Part shown: piece after piece, positions 22,389 to 31,374 of the stretch | Layout of the letters: each line of letters opens with the position of its first letter | How positions within the stretch are numbered: the stretch's first letter is position 1 | NCBI GenBank assembly: GCA_002477955.1 | Contig: DLLE01000063.1 | Span: forward strand, 1 to 44,026 | Length of the DNA stretch: 44,026 nucleotides | Direction of reading: 5' to 3' | Origin: Treponema sp. UBA7570 | GTDB lineage: Bacteria > Spirochaetota > Spirochaetia > Treponematales > Treponemataceae | Program-made: the position numbers and the translations under genes | The notes under the pieces: model-generated | Database searches by the model: none | Seen by the model: only the letters and a program-made list of their open reading frames with translations | What the model was told of the DNA's origin: nothing

Positions 22389-25106
22389 TTATTTGGCAAG
22401 TCTAATCGATTTTACAGTGTAGTCATTTTTGTGTTCGTTAATTGTAAATTCAAGTTTTTCGCCGACTTTTGAATCGAGAATTGCATTGCCAAACGGAGAC
22501 ATGTAAGAAATGATACCTGCATCCGGATCTGATTCCCACGGTCCCATGATAATGTATTTTTCGTCTTTTCCTGTAGCGTTGTTTGTTAGAACGACTTCTG
22601 TTCCAAAAGAAACCATCGAAGTTGTAGCAGTTGTTGGATCGAAGATAACTGCACGTGCAAGTTCGCCCTGAAGACGGTTCAAGTCGTTGTTGAGCTTGTG
22701 CTGCGCTTCTTTTGCGGCGATATATTCAGCGTTTTCTTTCAAGTCGCCTTTTTCCTTTGCATCCGCAACTTCCTTTGCAATTGCTGGAATGTCAACAGTT
22801 GTCATTTTTGCTTCGAGAGCCTTTTTCTCGTCGAGCTTTGCCTTTGTGACGAGCATTCCCTTTGGAGCGTTTGTCTTTTCCTCTTTTGCGCGGAATTTGT
22901 AATCTGGATACTTTGAAAGAATTTTGTTGCGCAAAGCCTGCTTGTAAATGCCTTCAAGGTTAACAATGTCATCAACAAGAGTGTAAAGGTGAGTCATTGT
23001 GTCCATGTCGCATGAAAGCATGTAGTTTGCATAAGCATTTTCGCCGTCAAAAATCAATTTTATTGCGTTTTTAATGATTTTTTTATTTTCTGTAGTATCA
23101 ACGTGATTATCGATTTCACGGTAAGACTGATCGATAATGTTTACGATTGTAATCAATTGTTTCTGATAAGAAATTCCAGACTGTTTAAACCATTCGTCGT
23201 CCTGACATTCTTCAAAGAAGAAGAGGACTGCATTGCGGTAGTCGCGGAAATTTTCAAATACTTTTACGGCAAGTTTCTGAACTTTTTCTGTATTTCCATT
23301 TTCAATAATTTCGTTGAGCATTTTTTTGTTCAGAACTGTCGGGAAAAGCTCAATGTACTGGTCAACCCAGTCAGACAAAAGTTTTATCTGGTTTAGAAAG
23401 TCAGCCTGGAAACTTGTATTTTTTGTGTCTTTGAGAAGAGTGTACATTTCGCGAGGATTGTCAATGTCGCGGTAGAGCTGTTCAAAAGTGTAGTTGAGCT
23501 GAACTGCCAAAGATGGCATTTCAGCACCTACTTTCTGAACTATAAGGTAAGAAGCTACAACCTGCTCGTTTGCCTGATGTGCGCCTTTTAAAAAACCCTT
23601 GAAATAGTTGTACATATCCATGAAGAATTCGCTGTCTTTATCAGCTTCTTCGTTTTTGAAAAATCTCATGAAGACATCTGCACGTGGAGCGAACTGTTTT
23701 TCAGCCTTGAATTCGTTGCTGAGTTTTTCTTCTGTAGAAATTTTAGCATCACGAACAATGTATTCGTTAATGTTGTTTGGATTTACACCAAAAATTGGAT
23801 TTGTTTCGAGAGTTTTTTTTGCGGCCGTGTTCCACGAAGTCCATTCTCCAGGAGTCAAAATAGAAGGAACTAGTTCCGATTTGATTCTTTTGAAGTCGCA
23901 GCTGTTTCCGAAAGACTTGATTATAATTTTGAGAGCCTGAGTTTTGTCGCGGTTGTCCTTGAAAAGTTTCTGTAAATCGTCCTTTGATTTTGTTGCCTTG
24001 AGAACCCAGATGTGGTCGCGTGCAAGAGGCTGGAGCGCGCTTACTGCCATTTTGAGAGACATCTGCTTAACTCCGTTCTTTCTTCCAAAGTTGATGAAAA
24101 GATTGTCATTTTCTACTTTTGTGATGATTCCAACGCCCCATGTTCTGTGGTAAATGAAATTTTTTACGCCAAAAGCAATGTGTTTTTCAAAATCATTGAT
24201 TGCCTCAAATACGTTGCGGAAATTCTGAGTAAGGTTTGATGAAGCGATAAAGTCGTTGACGTTTGGATTTTTAGCGTATTTTCCCTGGAAGCAGGCTGCA
24301 ATTTCGTTTCTTGCCCAAGAATCTTTTGGATCGATTCTGAGAATTATTTTGAGAATTTGAATTGCAATATCCCATTTTTTAGGATCTGAAGGCGCGTTGT
24401 CTTTGTAGTACGGATAAAGGCCGTGAAGAAGAAGAGAGCTTTCTTCTGCGCTGATTGATTTTTCTACTTTGCGCTGTACGAGAAGGAAGAAGTCAATTTC
24501 GTCAGGAATCATAGAAACGAGTTTTGCCCAAGTTTCTTTTAATGCGGTTGGGTTGTTTGTATTAACAAAGCGGAGAAGTGCTTTTTTGCAATAAGCAACG
24601 GCATTTTTTACATCGCCTTCTGCTTCGTAATGTTCTGCGAGAATTTTTGCGATTTCAGCTTCTTCAACGTCAATTTTTACAATTTTTTCGTAAAGAGCCC
24701 AAGCTTTTGGATCATTTGCTGCACGGTAAATATCTGCAAGTGTGCGGAGGGCAAATTTGTTATTAGGATCAATGTCGAGAATTGTTTCGCAAAGATAGGT
24801 TACAACCGGTTCTTTGTAATTTTTCTGGAAAATGTCTACAAGAGTTACCAAATTCGAATTGTCAAGATCTCCATGTTTTAAACCGAGAATTCCCGAAATA
24901 TAAAGCGCAATGATGCTGTCTTTTGTGTGAGAAAGCTGTTCATCACAGATTGCTTTTATTTCCGCAGTGCAATCCTCTGCTTCTGCTTTTTCGATGATTT
25001 CCGACAGCTCGATAAGGTTGTTCTTTGTGTAGTTGCCGATTGCTGCTCTTGTCCAGGTTGCCTCTTTGAGCATGTCCTGTACTTTTGTAACGATTTCTGC
25101 AGACAT
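22389..25106 (-). CDS. greA: giant GreA: helical-repeat domain fused to transcription elongation factor GreA
   Basis: A 905-residue protein. The last 156 residues (about 750-905) are a full GreA: a coiled coil with GDLKENAEY, keeping the acidic tip residues Asp788 and Glu791 that stimulate RNA polymerase transcript cleavage, followed by the FKBP-like C-terminal domain. The first 740 residues are helical and TPR-like, for example ALRTLADIYRAANDPKAWALYEKI. Ordinary GreA is about 158 residues. Similar large GreA proteins occur in other spirochetes (Borrelia, T. pallidum). AGGAG precedes the ATG. It is 36 nt downstream of another TPR gene, probably one operon. The role of the long domain is not known to me. 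Confidence 0.92.
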   Translation of the reverse strand: MSAEIVTKVQDMLKEATWTRAAIGNYTKNNLIELSEIIEKAEAEDCTAEIKAICDEQLSHTKDSIIALYISGILGLKHGDLDNSNLVTLVDIFQKNYKEPVVTYLCETILDIDPNNKFALRTLADIYRAANDPKAWALYEKIVKIDVEEAEIAKILAEHYEAEGDVKNAVAYCKKALLRFVNTNNPTALKETWAKLVSMIPDEIDFFLLVQRKVEKSISAEESSLLLHGLYPYYKDNAPSDPKKWDIAIQILKIILRIDPKDSWARNEIAACFQGKYAKNPNVNDFIASSNLTQNFRNVFEAINDFEKHIAFGVKNFIYHRTWGVGIITKVENDNLFINFGRKNGVKQMSLKMAVSALQPLARDHIWVLKATKSKDDLQKLFKDNRDKTQALKIIIKSFGNSCDFKRIKSELVPSILTPGEWTSWNTAAKKTLETNPIFGVNPNNINEYIVRDAKISTEEKLSNEFKAEKQFAPRADVFMRFFKNEEADKDSEFFMDMYNYFKGFLKGAHQANEQVVASYLIVQKVGAEMPSLAVQLNYTFEQLYRDIDNPREMYTLLKDTKNTSFQADFLNQIKLLSDWVDQYIELFPTVLNKKMLNEIIENGNTEKVQKLAVKVFENFRDYRNAVLFFFEECQDDEWFKQSGISYQKQLITIVNIIDQSYREIDNHVDTTENKKIIKNAIKLIFDGENAYANYMLSCDMDTMTHLYTLVDDIVNLEGIYKQALRNKILSKYPDYKFRAKEEKTNAPKGMLVTKAKLDEKKALEAKMTTVDIPAIAKEVADAKEKGDLKENAEYIAAKEAQHKLNNDLNRLQGELARAVIFDPTTATTSMVSFGTEVVLTNNATGKDEKYIIMGPWESDPDAGIISYMSPFGNAILDSKVGEKLEFTINEHKNDYTVKSIRLAK

Positions 25107-25142
25107 TTTATACTCCTGTAAAAAAAATTATTCCAAAACTTA

Positions 25143-26081
25143 TTATTTTATATACAAGTCATAGACATTTCTGTCTAAAATCTTGATTTTTAGTAAAAGG
25201 TCGCTAACTTCGCTTCCAGTCTGGTTTTTCTGAATGTAGTGATCAACTAACCAGAAATACATGTAAATCAATTTTGGTTTTAACTGATTTACATTGTTAG
25301 CAGGATTTTTAATTTCGTTTTCCGTTTCATAAATATCCTGCTTTAATTTTAAAACCTCTACGCTCCGAAGCTCACGCTTTATATTAAAAACTCCATAAAG
25401 AACCGCATAAACTGGAATCCAATATTGAAGTTCTGAGCCGCTGTATCCGTGGTCGTCTTTTATTTTCTGAACAAGACATTTTATAAGTTCTGAATCTAGC
25501 ATGCTTATATCGATTTTTCTCGCATCGATAAAAAATGCTTCCCGAAAAAGAACTTTTGACTCGTTTTCCAACCCGCACAGGGCACAGCAGTCGGCCATTT
25601 CGGCAATTATCTGCGCCGAACCAGGAAGAAATTTATTTGCCTCCATAAGGTTTGAACGCGCAATGTCGTACTTTCCGAGTTTTTTGTTGCAGATTCCGAT
25701 TTTTAAAAGCAAATCTGCCTTTTGAGCCGGAAGTCTTGTATTTTCCTGTGAAACAGAACTAAAACTGTCCAGTGCAAGAGAAAACACTCCTGTCTGCACC
25801 GAAAAAACTGTTCTTGCAAAAATTTCTTTTTTTTTGCCGAACGCTTCCTCGAAAGTTTTCCACTGAAATAGAATGCTTTCTCCACGTTCGTAAAAGTCGG
25901 ATTTTGCCAGTTTTTTTATAAAATCAATCCAATAAGAACAGCACCAGACTGCAAAATCAATCTCTTTGTTGTCGAGGTTGAATTCCAAAATATCCGCAAG
26001 AAGTTTTTTTGCCTCTGCTGGCTCTCCTTGAGAAAGCATTTTGTAAGCCTGTTTTAATCCTTCTTCAGATTGAACACTCAT
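25143..26081 (-). CDS. TPR-like helical repeat protein, unknown function
   Basis: A 312-residue soluble helical protein. Repeated motifs such as LKQAYKMLSQGEPAEAKKLLADI and LLKIGICNKKLGKYDIARSNL followed by FLPGSAQIIAEMADCCALCG resemble tetratricopeptide repeats. No signal peptide or catalytic motif. It precedes giant greA by 36 nt on the same strand. The related architecture and linkage suggest the two act in the same process, which is inference. The ATG has no Shine-Dalgarno sequence; a good promoter ends 15 nt upstream, leaving a leader of only about 8 nt. Confidence 0.7.
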   Translation of the reverse strand: MSVQSEEGLKQAYKMLSQGEPAEAKKLLADILEFNLDNKEIDFAVWCCSYWIDFIKKLAKSDFYERGESILFQWKTFEEAFGKKKEIFARTVFSVQTGVFSLALDSFSSVSQENTRLPAQKADLLLKIGICNKKLGKYDIARSNLMEANKFLPGSAQIIAEMADCCALCGLENESKVLFREAFFIDARKIDISMLDSELIKCLVQKIKDDHGYSGSELQYWIPVYAVLYGVFNIKRELRSVEVLKLKQDIYETENEIKNPANNVNQLKPKLIYMYFWLVDHYIQKNQTGSEVSDLLLKIKILDRNVYDLYIK

Positions 26082-26096
26082 AACGACTGTATTAAA

Positions 26097-26124
26097 TTTA
26101 TAGCAAAATGGGGGTGTTAGTCAA
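26097..26124 (-). promoter_or_regulatory. sigma-70 promoter of the TPR-greA operon
   Basis: On the minus strand TTGACT (26124-26119), a 16-nt spacer containing CCCCC, and TATAAA (26102-26097) lie 15 nt before the ATG at 26081. Confidence 0.65.
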
Positions 26125-26408
26125 TAAATTATAAAAAAAAGCAAAAATGGGGCATAATTTATACTTTACTTGAGTAAATAAGTCAATGGTTTTTTCTGTT
26201 AATTTTTTTTAATTTAGTTACACGTAAAAATAACAGAAAGTTTTTAATAAAGACAGCGAATTTTTGGTTTGGCTCTAAGTTTTGGACGGAAAAACAACAT
26301 GCAGCTTGTTTTTTTTTGAGAAAATTAAGAATGAATTTAAAACCAATAGAGGAAATGACTAGATTAAGAAAAAATATGTTTGCTATTTTTTATGGGGGGG
26401 AAGAATTT
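26125..26408. other. AT-rich intergenic region, no gene seen
   Basis: This lies between the TPR-greA promoter and the 3' end of the tRNA cluster. I see no clear terminator for the tRNA transcript and no convincing ORF; the short plus-strand frame that starts here runs through two tRNA genes and is rejected. A run of seven G's sits next to the tRNA-Leu 3' end. Confidence 0.5.
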
Positions 26409-26488
26409 TGCGAGAGAAGGGACTTGAACCCTTACGCCGAAGCACTAGATCCTAAGTCTAGCGTGTATGCCAATTTCACCACTCTCGC
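26409..26488 (-). tRNA. tRNA-Leu(TAG)
   Basis: The minus strand folds into a cloverleaf with acceptor GCGAGAG/CTCTCGC, an anticodon loop with TAG, and a short extra arm around TGCTTCGGCG as in leucine tRNAs. T-arm GGGTTCAAGTCCC. CCA is not encoded. 80 nt. Confidence 0.95.
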
Positions 26489-26546
26489 AGATTACGGCAA
26501 GGACAGAAGTCTCGATCCCGATTTTTTATTTCGTAAAACCGAAATA

Positions 26547-26619
26547 TGAGCGACCGGGGGCTCGAACCCCGGACCCACAGATTAAGAGTCTGTTGCTCTA
26601 CCAACTGAGCTAGTCGCCC
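26547..26619 (-). tRNA. tRNA-Lys(CTT)
   Basis: The minus-strand cloverleaf has acceptor GGGCGAC/GTCGCTC with one G-U pair, anticodon stem ACAGA/TCTGT and loop CTCTTAA, giving anticodon CTT. T-loop GGTTCGAGCC. CCA is not encoded. Confidence 0.95.
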
Positions 26620-26646
26620 GAAAATCTTATCAGTTTTTATACAATA

Positions 26647-26720
26647 TGCGTCTGACACGGCTCGAACGTGCAACCTACGGATTCGAAGTCCGTTGCTCTA
26701 TCCAGTTGAGCTACAAACGC
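26647..26720 (-). tRNA. tRNA-Arg(TCG)
   Basis: The minus-strand cloverleaf has acceptor GCGTTTG/CAGACGC, anticodon stem ACGGA/TCCGT and loop CTTCGAA, giving anticodon TCG (reads CGA). CCA is not encoded. Confidence 0.95.
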
Positions 26721-26769
26721 GTTGTATTTAACCAGCGAGCTCCAACACATAAAAATGTATTTGAATGTG

Positions 26770-26842
26770 GGTGCCTAGTGGGGTTCGAACCCACGACAGC
26801 CAGATCCACAATCTGGAACTCTACCGCTGAGCTATAGGCACC
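26770..26842 (-). tRNA. tRNA-His(GTG)
   Basis: The minus-strand cloverleaf has acceptor GTGCCTA/TAGGCAC with an extra 5' G (-1) opposite C73, the histidine identity element. Anticodon loop TTGTGGA gives GTG. First gene of a four-tRNA transcript. Confidence 0.95.
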
Positions 26843-26860
26843 GTGTAACTGATGTGAATA

Positions 26861-26890
26861 ATTCTATCAAAAAACGAAGATTAGTGTCAA
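26861..26890 (-). promoter_or_regulatory. promoter of the tRNA cluster
   Basis: On the minus strand a consensus TTGACA (26890-26885), an 18-nt spacer and TAGAAT (26866-26861) lie about 18 nt upstream of tRNA-His. Confidence 0.7.
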
Positions 26891-26979
26891 GATGAAAAAT
26901 TGTGATTTCTGGATTTTTTAAAAATTTGAATAAAAAACTGTCAAAAACTGAGGAACTTGTTTTTTTTTGCGGAAATTTT

Positions 26980-27063
26980 ACGCCGGGGTGGAGTTGCGCG
27001 AAGCGTTCGCAGACTGAAAGTATGCGAATGAGCGTTTAGCGGAACAACGTAACACCGGAGGAG
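26980..27063. repeat. GC-rich structured intergenic element (E4) upstream of flgN
   Basis: GC-rich stretch with GCGCGAAGCGTTCGC and GCGTTTAGCGGAAC, bounded by CGCCGG and ACCGGAGG. Similar in composition and short words (GCGAAGCG, GCGTTAGCG-like) to E1, E2, E3 and E5. No ORF. The rest of the 316-nt gap is AT-rich and holds the tRNA promoter and the flgN promoter. Confidence 0.4.
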
Positions 27064-27114
27064 ACAAAAAAAATTCGTCCAAAATAAAAAAACGGTTCTA
27101 ATAAGAAAATAAAT

Positions 27115-27142
27115 TAAAGGGTGGCTTTTGTTTTTCCGAAAA
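27115..27142 (+). promoter_or_regulatory. candidate sigma-28 (FliA) promoter of the flgN-flgK-flgL operon
   Basis: TAAA (27115-27118), 16 nt, then TCCGAAAA (27135-27142), which matches 6 of 8 positions of GCCGATAA. The spacing equals that of the better sigma-28 promoter upstream of flaB at 39765-39792. The start point would fall very near the ribosome site of flgN. Confidence 0.45.
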
Positions 27143-27158
27143 TAAATTGAGGAAATTT

Positions 27159-27599
27159 ATGGAACAGGCTTTAAAAATGCAGTTTTTGGAAATTTTGAAA
27201 AAACAGTCTTCTTTGCTGGATGAAATTCTTGTTGTTCAGAAAAATGTTCACGAATGTGTTGTAAAGCGGGTTTGGCTCGAACTTGAAGAGTGGCTGGAAA
27301 AAATGCGCTGTTTAAGCGATGAATTTGCCGAACTTGACGGACGCCGGGAAAAAATTTCTTCGGAAGTTAGTTTTTATTCGGAGCTGGAAATTGCCGTGCT
27401 TGTCCGCGAAGTAAAGTCTAAGCTTTTGAAGTCGAAAATTGAAAACAAAATTTTAAATGAATATATTTTTAATACTAGGAAATTTTTGAAAGGAATTTTT
27501 GAAGAAGTTTTGCCTGAGCGCAGAAATACTGTTTATTCGCATTATGGAAAAATCGTAAAGCCGGAACTTCACAATGTTGTAATAGACCAGATTGTTTAG
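27159..27599 (+). CDS. flgN: FlgN-like flagellar chaperone
   Basis: A 146-residue, mostly helical, charged protein directly before flgK, which is where flgN sits in many bacteria. FlgN is the export chaperone for the hook-filament junction proteins FlgK and FlgL. Sequence motifs are not distinctive (LEEWLEKMRCLSDEFAELDGRREK), so the call rests on position, size and helical character. The ATG at 27159 has GAGG upstream; the 12-nt longer frame starts with TTG. 21 nt separate it from flgK. Confidence 0.65.
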   Translation: MEQALKMQFLEILKKQSSLLDEILVVQKNVHECVVKRVWLELEEWLEKMRCLSDEFAELDGRREKISSEVSFYSELEIAVLVREVKSKLLKSKIENKILNEYIFNTRKFLKGIFEEVLPERRNTVYSHYGKIVKPELHNVVIDQIV

Positions 27600-27620
27600 G
27601 CTGGAACGGAGGAAAAAAAT

Positions 27621-29489
27621 ATGGCTAACGCTTTTGCAGGAATTGAACTTGGAAAAAGAAGCATAATGGCTCATTCGCAGCAGATTCAGACTGCCGGCCA
27701 CAATATTTCAAACGCTGATACTGAAGGTTACAGCAGGCAGCGTGTTCAGGTTAAGACTTTTGATCCTCTTTACAGACCTGACCTTGCTCGTGCGGAAACT
27801 CCAGGACAGATTGGTCAGGGAACTACGATTGAAAGCATAACTCGTCTTAGGGATGAAATGCTTGACCAGAGAATTGCTGCGCAGTCAAACAACGAATCTT
27901 ACTGGGCTACTCGCGAACAGTATTACACTATGATTGAGCAGGTTTACAATGAACCGAACGATGTTTCTGTCCGGACGAATATGGACAAATTCTGGCAGTC
28001 TTGGCAGGAGCTTTCTGTTTATCCGGAAAGCAAGGCTGCCCGTCAAGCCGTTGTTACCCGTGCGGACAGTTTAACTCAGTCTATTTCTGGCCGCTATAAT
28101 TCTTTGGCTGGAATAGGAACTCTTTTGAACGGCGATATTGAAGCTACTGTAAAGCAGGTAAATGATTATGCAAAGCAGATCGCTGATTTGAACGGCGAAA
28201 TTGTGCGTTCCAAGGCGATGGGCGATAATCCGAACGATCTTATGGACAGAAGGGATTTGCTTGTTGAGAAGCTTTCTGGTCTTGTGGAAATAACGAGCGA
28301 CAGCCGCGACAGCGACGAATTTATGGTTCACGTCGGCGGACAGGTTTTGGTTCAGGGAAGCGTTGCCCGCGGTTTTGATCTTGTTGCCCAGGCTGACAAT
28401 AATGGTTATGACAAGGTTGTGTGGAAAGACACCGCTCTTAACGCTGACATAAAATCTGGAAAACTCGGCGCTTTGATTGAGCTGCGTGACAGTGATATAA
28501 GAAACGAAATTCAGGCATTGAACACTATGGCTGTAAATTTTGCTGATTTGGTAAACGATGTTCATCGCGCTGGAATCGGTGCGAACAATGAGACAGGGCT
28601 TGATTTTTTTGTTCAGCATCCTTTTGTTACTGATGTCAAGGGAAATTATGACCGCAACGGTGACGGTGAAGTTGATACGTCTTATATTTTCCGTTTTTCC
28701 GGTAAAAATTCGTTAAATCCTCAGGAAAAAGTCGGACTTGACGGTGTTATGACTTTGTCAGGCCATTCAGGAAATATTGCTGTTCCATATTTTGCAAATG
28801 ACACTGTGGAAGATGTAATTGCAAGGATAAATGATTCTCAGGGCGAGGTTAAAGCTTATCTTGACCGCGAAAATAAACTCGTTTTAAAAGCGGGCGCTTC
28901 TGAATCAATGGAAAATCCAGACTTTGTGCTTCGCCATGTCGAAGATTCAGGACTTTTCCTTGCCGGTTATTCAGGCATTTTGAACGGAAGCGGCGCAGAA
29001 AACGCTTATGATTTTGCTCGCGCCGATGCGGTTGATTCTCTGGCTGGAGAATATTCTGTTGCTCCTGTTATGAATCCTGGCGGATATATTGCCGTTAGCG
29101 AAAAAATAAAAAACGACCCGAATTCAGTGGCGACAGGTTTTCCGAACGGCCAGGGAAGGGCTTCGATTGGAGATGCCCGTGCTGCTGTAGAAATTGCTTC
29201 AATCCGCAACACTGACGTAATGATTGGAACGAGCCGCACTTTTGACGACTATTTTGCAGAAACTGTCACAAATGCCGGTCTAAAAGGCGAACAGGCGGAA
29301 AATATGCTTTTGAGCCAGAATGCGATTATGAATGATTTAAGGAATTTTAGGGATTCTATCAGCGGCGTAAATATCGATGAGGAGCTTGCCGACATCATAA
29401 AATTTCAGCATGGATACAACGCTGCGGCAAAATATGTTTCTGTAATCGACCAGATGCTTGATACGATAATCAATCGTCTTGGCGTTTAG
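27621..29489 (+). CDS. flgK: flagellar hook-associated protein 1 FlgK
   Basis: Hook-filament junction protein, exported through the flagellar type III system into the periplasmic flagellum. The N-terminus AFAGIELGKRSIMAHSQQIQTAGHNISNADTEGYSRQRV has the conserved ANVNT-like rod/hook motif (GHNISNADTEGYSRQ). The C-terminus ends in GVNIDEELADIIKFQHGYNAAAKYVSVIDQMLDTIINRLGV, the standard helical partner. 622 residues, normal with a variable middle. GGAGG precedes the ATG. Member of the flgN-flgK-flgL-fliW-csrA cluster. Confidence 0.95.
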   Translation: MANAFAGIELGKRSIMAHSQQIQTAGHNISNADTEGYSRQRVQVKTFDPLYRPDLARAETPGQIGQGTTIESITRLRDEMLDQRIAAQSNNESYWATREQYYTMIEQVYNEPNDVSVRTNMDKFWQSWQELSVYPESKAARQAVVTRADSLTQSISGRYNSLAGIGTLLNGDIEATVKQVNDYAKQIADLNGEIVRSKAMGDNPNDLMDRRDLLVEKLSGLVEITSDSRDSDEFMVHVGGQVLVQGSVARGFDLVAQADNNGYDKVVWKDTALNADIKSGKLGALIELRDSDIRNEIQALNTMAVNFADLVNDVHRAGIGANNETGLDFFVQHPFVTDVKGNYDRNGDGEVDTSYIFRFSGKNSLNPQEKVGLDGVMTLSGHSGNIAVPYFANDTVEDVIARINDSQGEVKAYLDRENKLVLKAGASESMENPDFVLRHVEDSGLFLAGYSGILNGSGAENAYDFARADAVDSLAGEYSVAPVMNPGGYIAVSEKIKNDPNSVATGFPNGQGRASIGDARAAVEIASIRNTDVMIGTSRTFDDYFAETVTNAGLKGEQAENMLLSQNAIMNDLRNFRDSISGVNIDEELADIIKFQHGYNAAAKYVSVIDQMLDTIINRLGV

Positions 29490-29502
29490 TTTTTATCTTT
29501 AC

Positions 29503-29561
29503 AAGTTTGCGTTGCAAACTTACTAATCAATTGCAATTTCTCACTTTGATACGGAATTGCA
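29503..29561 (+). other. two hairpins in the flgK-flgL gap
   Basis: AAGTTTGC (29503-29510) pairs with GCAAACTT (29514-29521), and TGCAATT (29532-29538) pairs with AATTGCA (29555-29561). Neither is followed by a T-run, so they are more likely mRNA processing or stability structures than terminators. Confidence 0.4.
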
Positions 29562-29622
29562 GTAAAAGGTCAATCCTAAAACTGAAGTTTTTAGCTTGGC
29601 TTTTTATGGGAGAAATAAGGCT

Positions 29623-30867
29623 ATGAGAAGAATCAGCAGTCAGATGAATAACAACAATACTCAGAACAATCTTCGTATTCAGGAACGCCGCTTAAATAAA
29701 ATAAACAACCAGATAGGAAGCCAGCAAAAAATTCAGTCTTTGCGCGATGATCCTGTTGCTGCAGGCCATCTTGTAAAATATCAGTCTTATCTTAACCGCG
29801 TAAACAATTTTGAAAAAAACGGACAAACTTTAAGCGACCAGTTTGTGTATCGCGAAGGTTATATGCAAAATTCTCTTGATATTATGCAGCGTGTGCGTGA
29901 GCTTGCAGTTACTGGAGCAAACGGAATTTATAATCAGGACGATTTGCGGAATATGGCTGTAGAAGTTGATGAACTTTTGCAGGAACTTGTTCAAAACGCG
30001 AATGCTACTGGTCCTGACGGAAATTCAATTTTTGCAGGCACAAACACAAACTCTCCTGCGTTTGAAGTTGATTTAGGTCATGTTGACGGTGCTGTTCAGC
30101 CTTTGATTTCTTCTGTTCGCTATAACGGAACGATTGATAAGAATAAAGTTGAAGTTGATGAAAATAAATATATTACAGTGGACAATGTTGGTTCAAAGAC
30201 ATTTTGGGCGGAACCTCAGCGCCTGTTCAGCGGACGTGACCTTTCTTCATGGCAGGCAAAGGAAAGCGGCGTAATAAATATCGACGGTCAAAAAATTCAG
30301 ATGGAAAGCGGAGATACAGTATATTCTCTTGTTGCAAAAATCAACAGTTCAGGAGCCGCTGTAAAGGCTGCTGTCGATCCTGTTACGAACGGATTGAACC
30401 TTACAACGACGGATTCTCATCAACTCTGGCTGGAAGACGTTTCTGGAACTGTTTTGAATGACCTTGGAATAATAAAAGATTCAAGTCAAAAGCCTCCTTA
30501 CAATATGGCGGATAATGTTCGTGTTTCGGGCGGTTCTCTTTTTGACAGTGTAATTTTGCTCAGAAATTCCCTTTTAAAAGGCGATGGAGATACAATCGGA
30601 ACTCGCGTTCTTGCCAGCATTGACTCTGGAATAAACAATCTTACTACCCGCGTTGCAAAGTCCGGAAGCGAATATGAAAGGCTTCAAAACGACATTGTGC
30701 GGAATTCTGCGACTGCGCTGAACGTAACTTCTCAAATTTCTAGGGAAGGCGATCTTGACATAACACAGGCCATTACCGATCAGAAAATGCTTGAATATAC
30801 CCAGCAGGCAACCTTAAGCAATGCCGGAAAAATGTACAGTTCTTCTCTCTTAAACTACATGAAGTAA
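29623..30867 (+). CDS. flgL: flagellar hook-associated protein 3 FlgL
   Basis: Second hook-filament junction protein, related to flagellin at both ends. The N-terminus MRRISSQMNNNNTQNNLRIQ and the block QKIQSLRDDPVAAGHLVKYQSYLNR are typical FlgL, as is the C-terminal DITQAITDQKMLEYTQQATLSNAGKMYSSSLLNYMK. 414 residues from the ATG at 29623. The frame opens at 29596 with TTG, but the conserved FlgL N-terminus begins at 29623. A GGGAG lies 12 nt upstream and a closer AAGG 2 nt away, so the ribosome site is not ideal. Confidence 0.93.
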   Translation: MRRISSQMNNNNTQNNLRIQERRLNKINNQIGSQQKIQSLRDDPVAAGHLVKYQSYLNRVNNFEKNGQTLSDQFVYREGYMQNSLDIMQRVRELAVTGANGIYNQDDLRNMAVEVDELLQELVQNANATGPDGNSIFAGTNTNSPAFEVDLGHVDGAVQPLISSVRYNGTIDKNKVEVDENKYITVDNVGSKTFWAEPQRLFSGRDLSSWQAKESGVINIDGQKIQMESGDTVYSLVAKINSSGAAVKAAVDPVTNGLNLTTTDSHQLWLEDVSGTVLNDLGIIKDSSQKPPYNMADNVRVSGGSLFDSVILLRNSLLKGDGDTIGTRVLASIDSGINNLTTRVAKSGSEYERLQNDIVRNSATALNVTSQISREGDLDITQAITDQKMLEYTQQATLSNAGKMYSSSLLNYMK

Positions 30868-30930
30868 AGTTTAAATTTTGAGATAAAAATTGAATGAAAT
30901 TAAAAATAATTGGGAGGAAAATTTTTAGCA

Positions 30931-31374
30931 ATGGAAGTAAAAACAAAAACAATGGGAACTGTCAATGTTGATGAAAGTCAAATCGTCAGTTTTCCAAACG
31001 GTCTTTATGGTTTTGAAGAATATCATAAATATGCGATTATAGAGGCGGAATACAAACCTTTTTACTGGCTTCAGTCTCTCGACGAACAGAACCTTGCCTT
31101 TATAATCGTTGATCCGTTTTTGATTGTAAATGATTATGAACTCGACATTGATGACAGAACTCTCTGTGAAATCGGCATTGATTCTCCGGGCGATGTAATT
31201 TTGTTCGCAATAATTACAGTTCCGGCAGACGGAAGCGCTGTAACTGCAAATCTTCAGGGGCCGATTGTTATAAACCGCAAAAATCGGACAGCTCTTCAGG
31301 TTATACTTTCTGATTCAAAATGGACCACAAAGCATAATATCATCAAAACTTTAAACGATAAGGAAAAAAAGTAA
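30931..31374 (+). CDS. fliW: flagellar assembly factor FliW
   Basis: Small cytosolic protein that binds flagellin and, when released, sequesters CsrA; in Bacillus subtilis this switch couples flagellin synthesis to export. The N-terminus MEVKTKTMGTVNVDE and the motif FPNGLYGFEE are diagnostic, as is DPFLIVNDYEL. 147 residues. The frame opens at 30910 with TTG; the ATG at 30931 gives the standard N-terminus, although GGAGG is 13 nt away, longer than optimal. Its TAA overlaps the csrA ATG by 1 nt. Confidence 0.95.
   Translation: MEVKTKTMGTVNVDESQIVSFPNGLYGFEEYHKYAIIEAEYKPFYWLQSLDEQNLAFIIVDPFLIVNDYELDIDDRTLCEIGIDSPGDVILFAIITVPADGSAVTANLQGPIVINRKNRTALQVILSDSKWTTKHNIIKTLNDKEKK

Noticed and set aside
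26316..26549. A 77-codon plus-strand ORF
   Set aside because: It runs across tRNA-Leu and into tRNA-Lys, so the frame is an accident of tRNA sequence.
26476..26837. Other short ORFs inside the tRNA cluster
   Set aside because: They lie across tRNA-Lys, Arg and His genes and only restate tRNA sequence.
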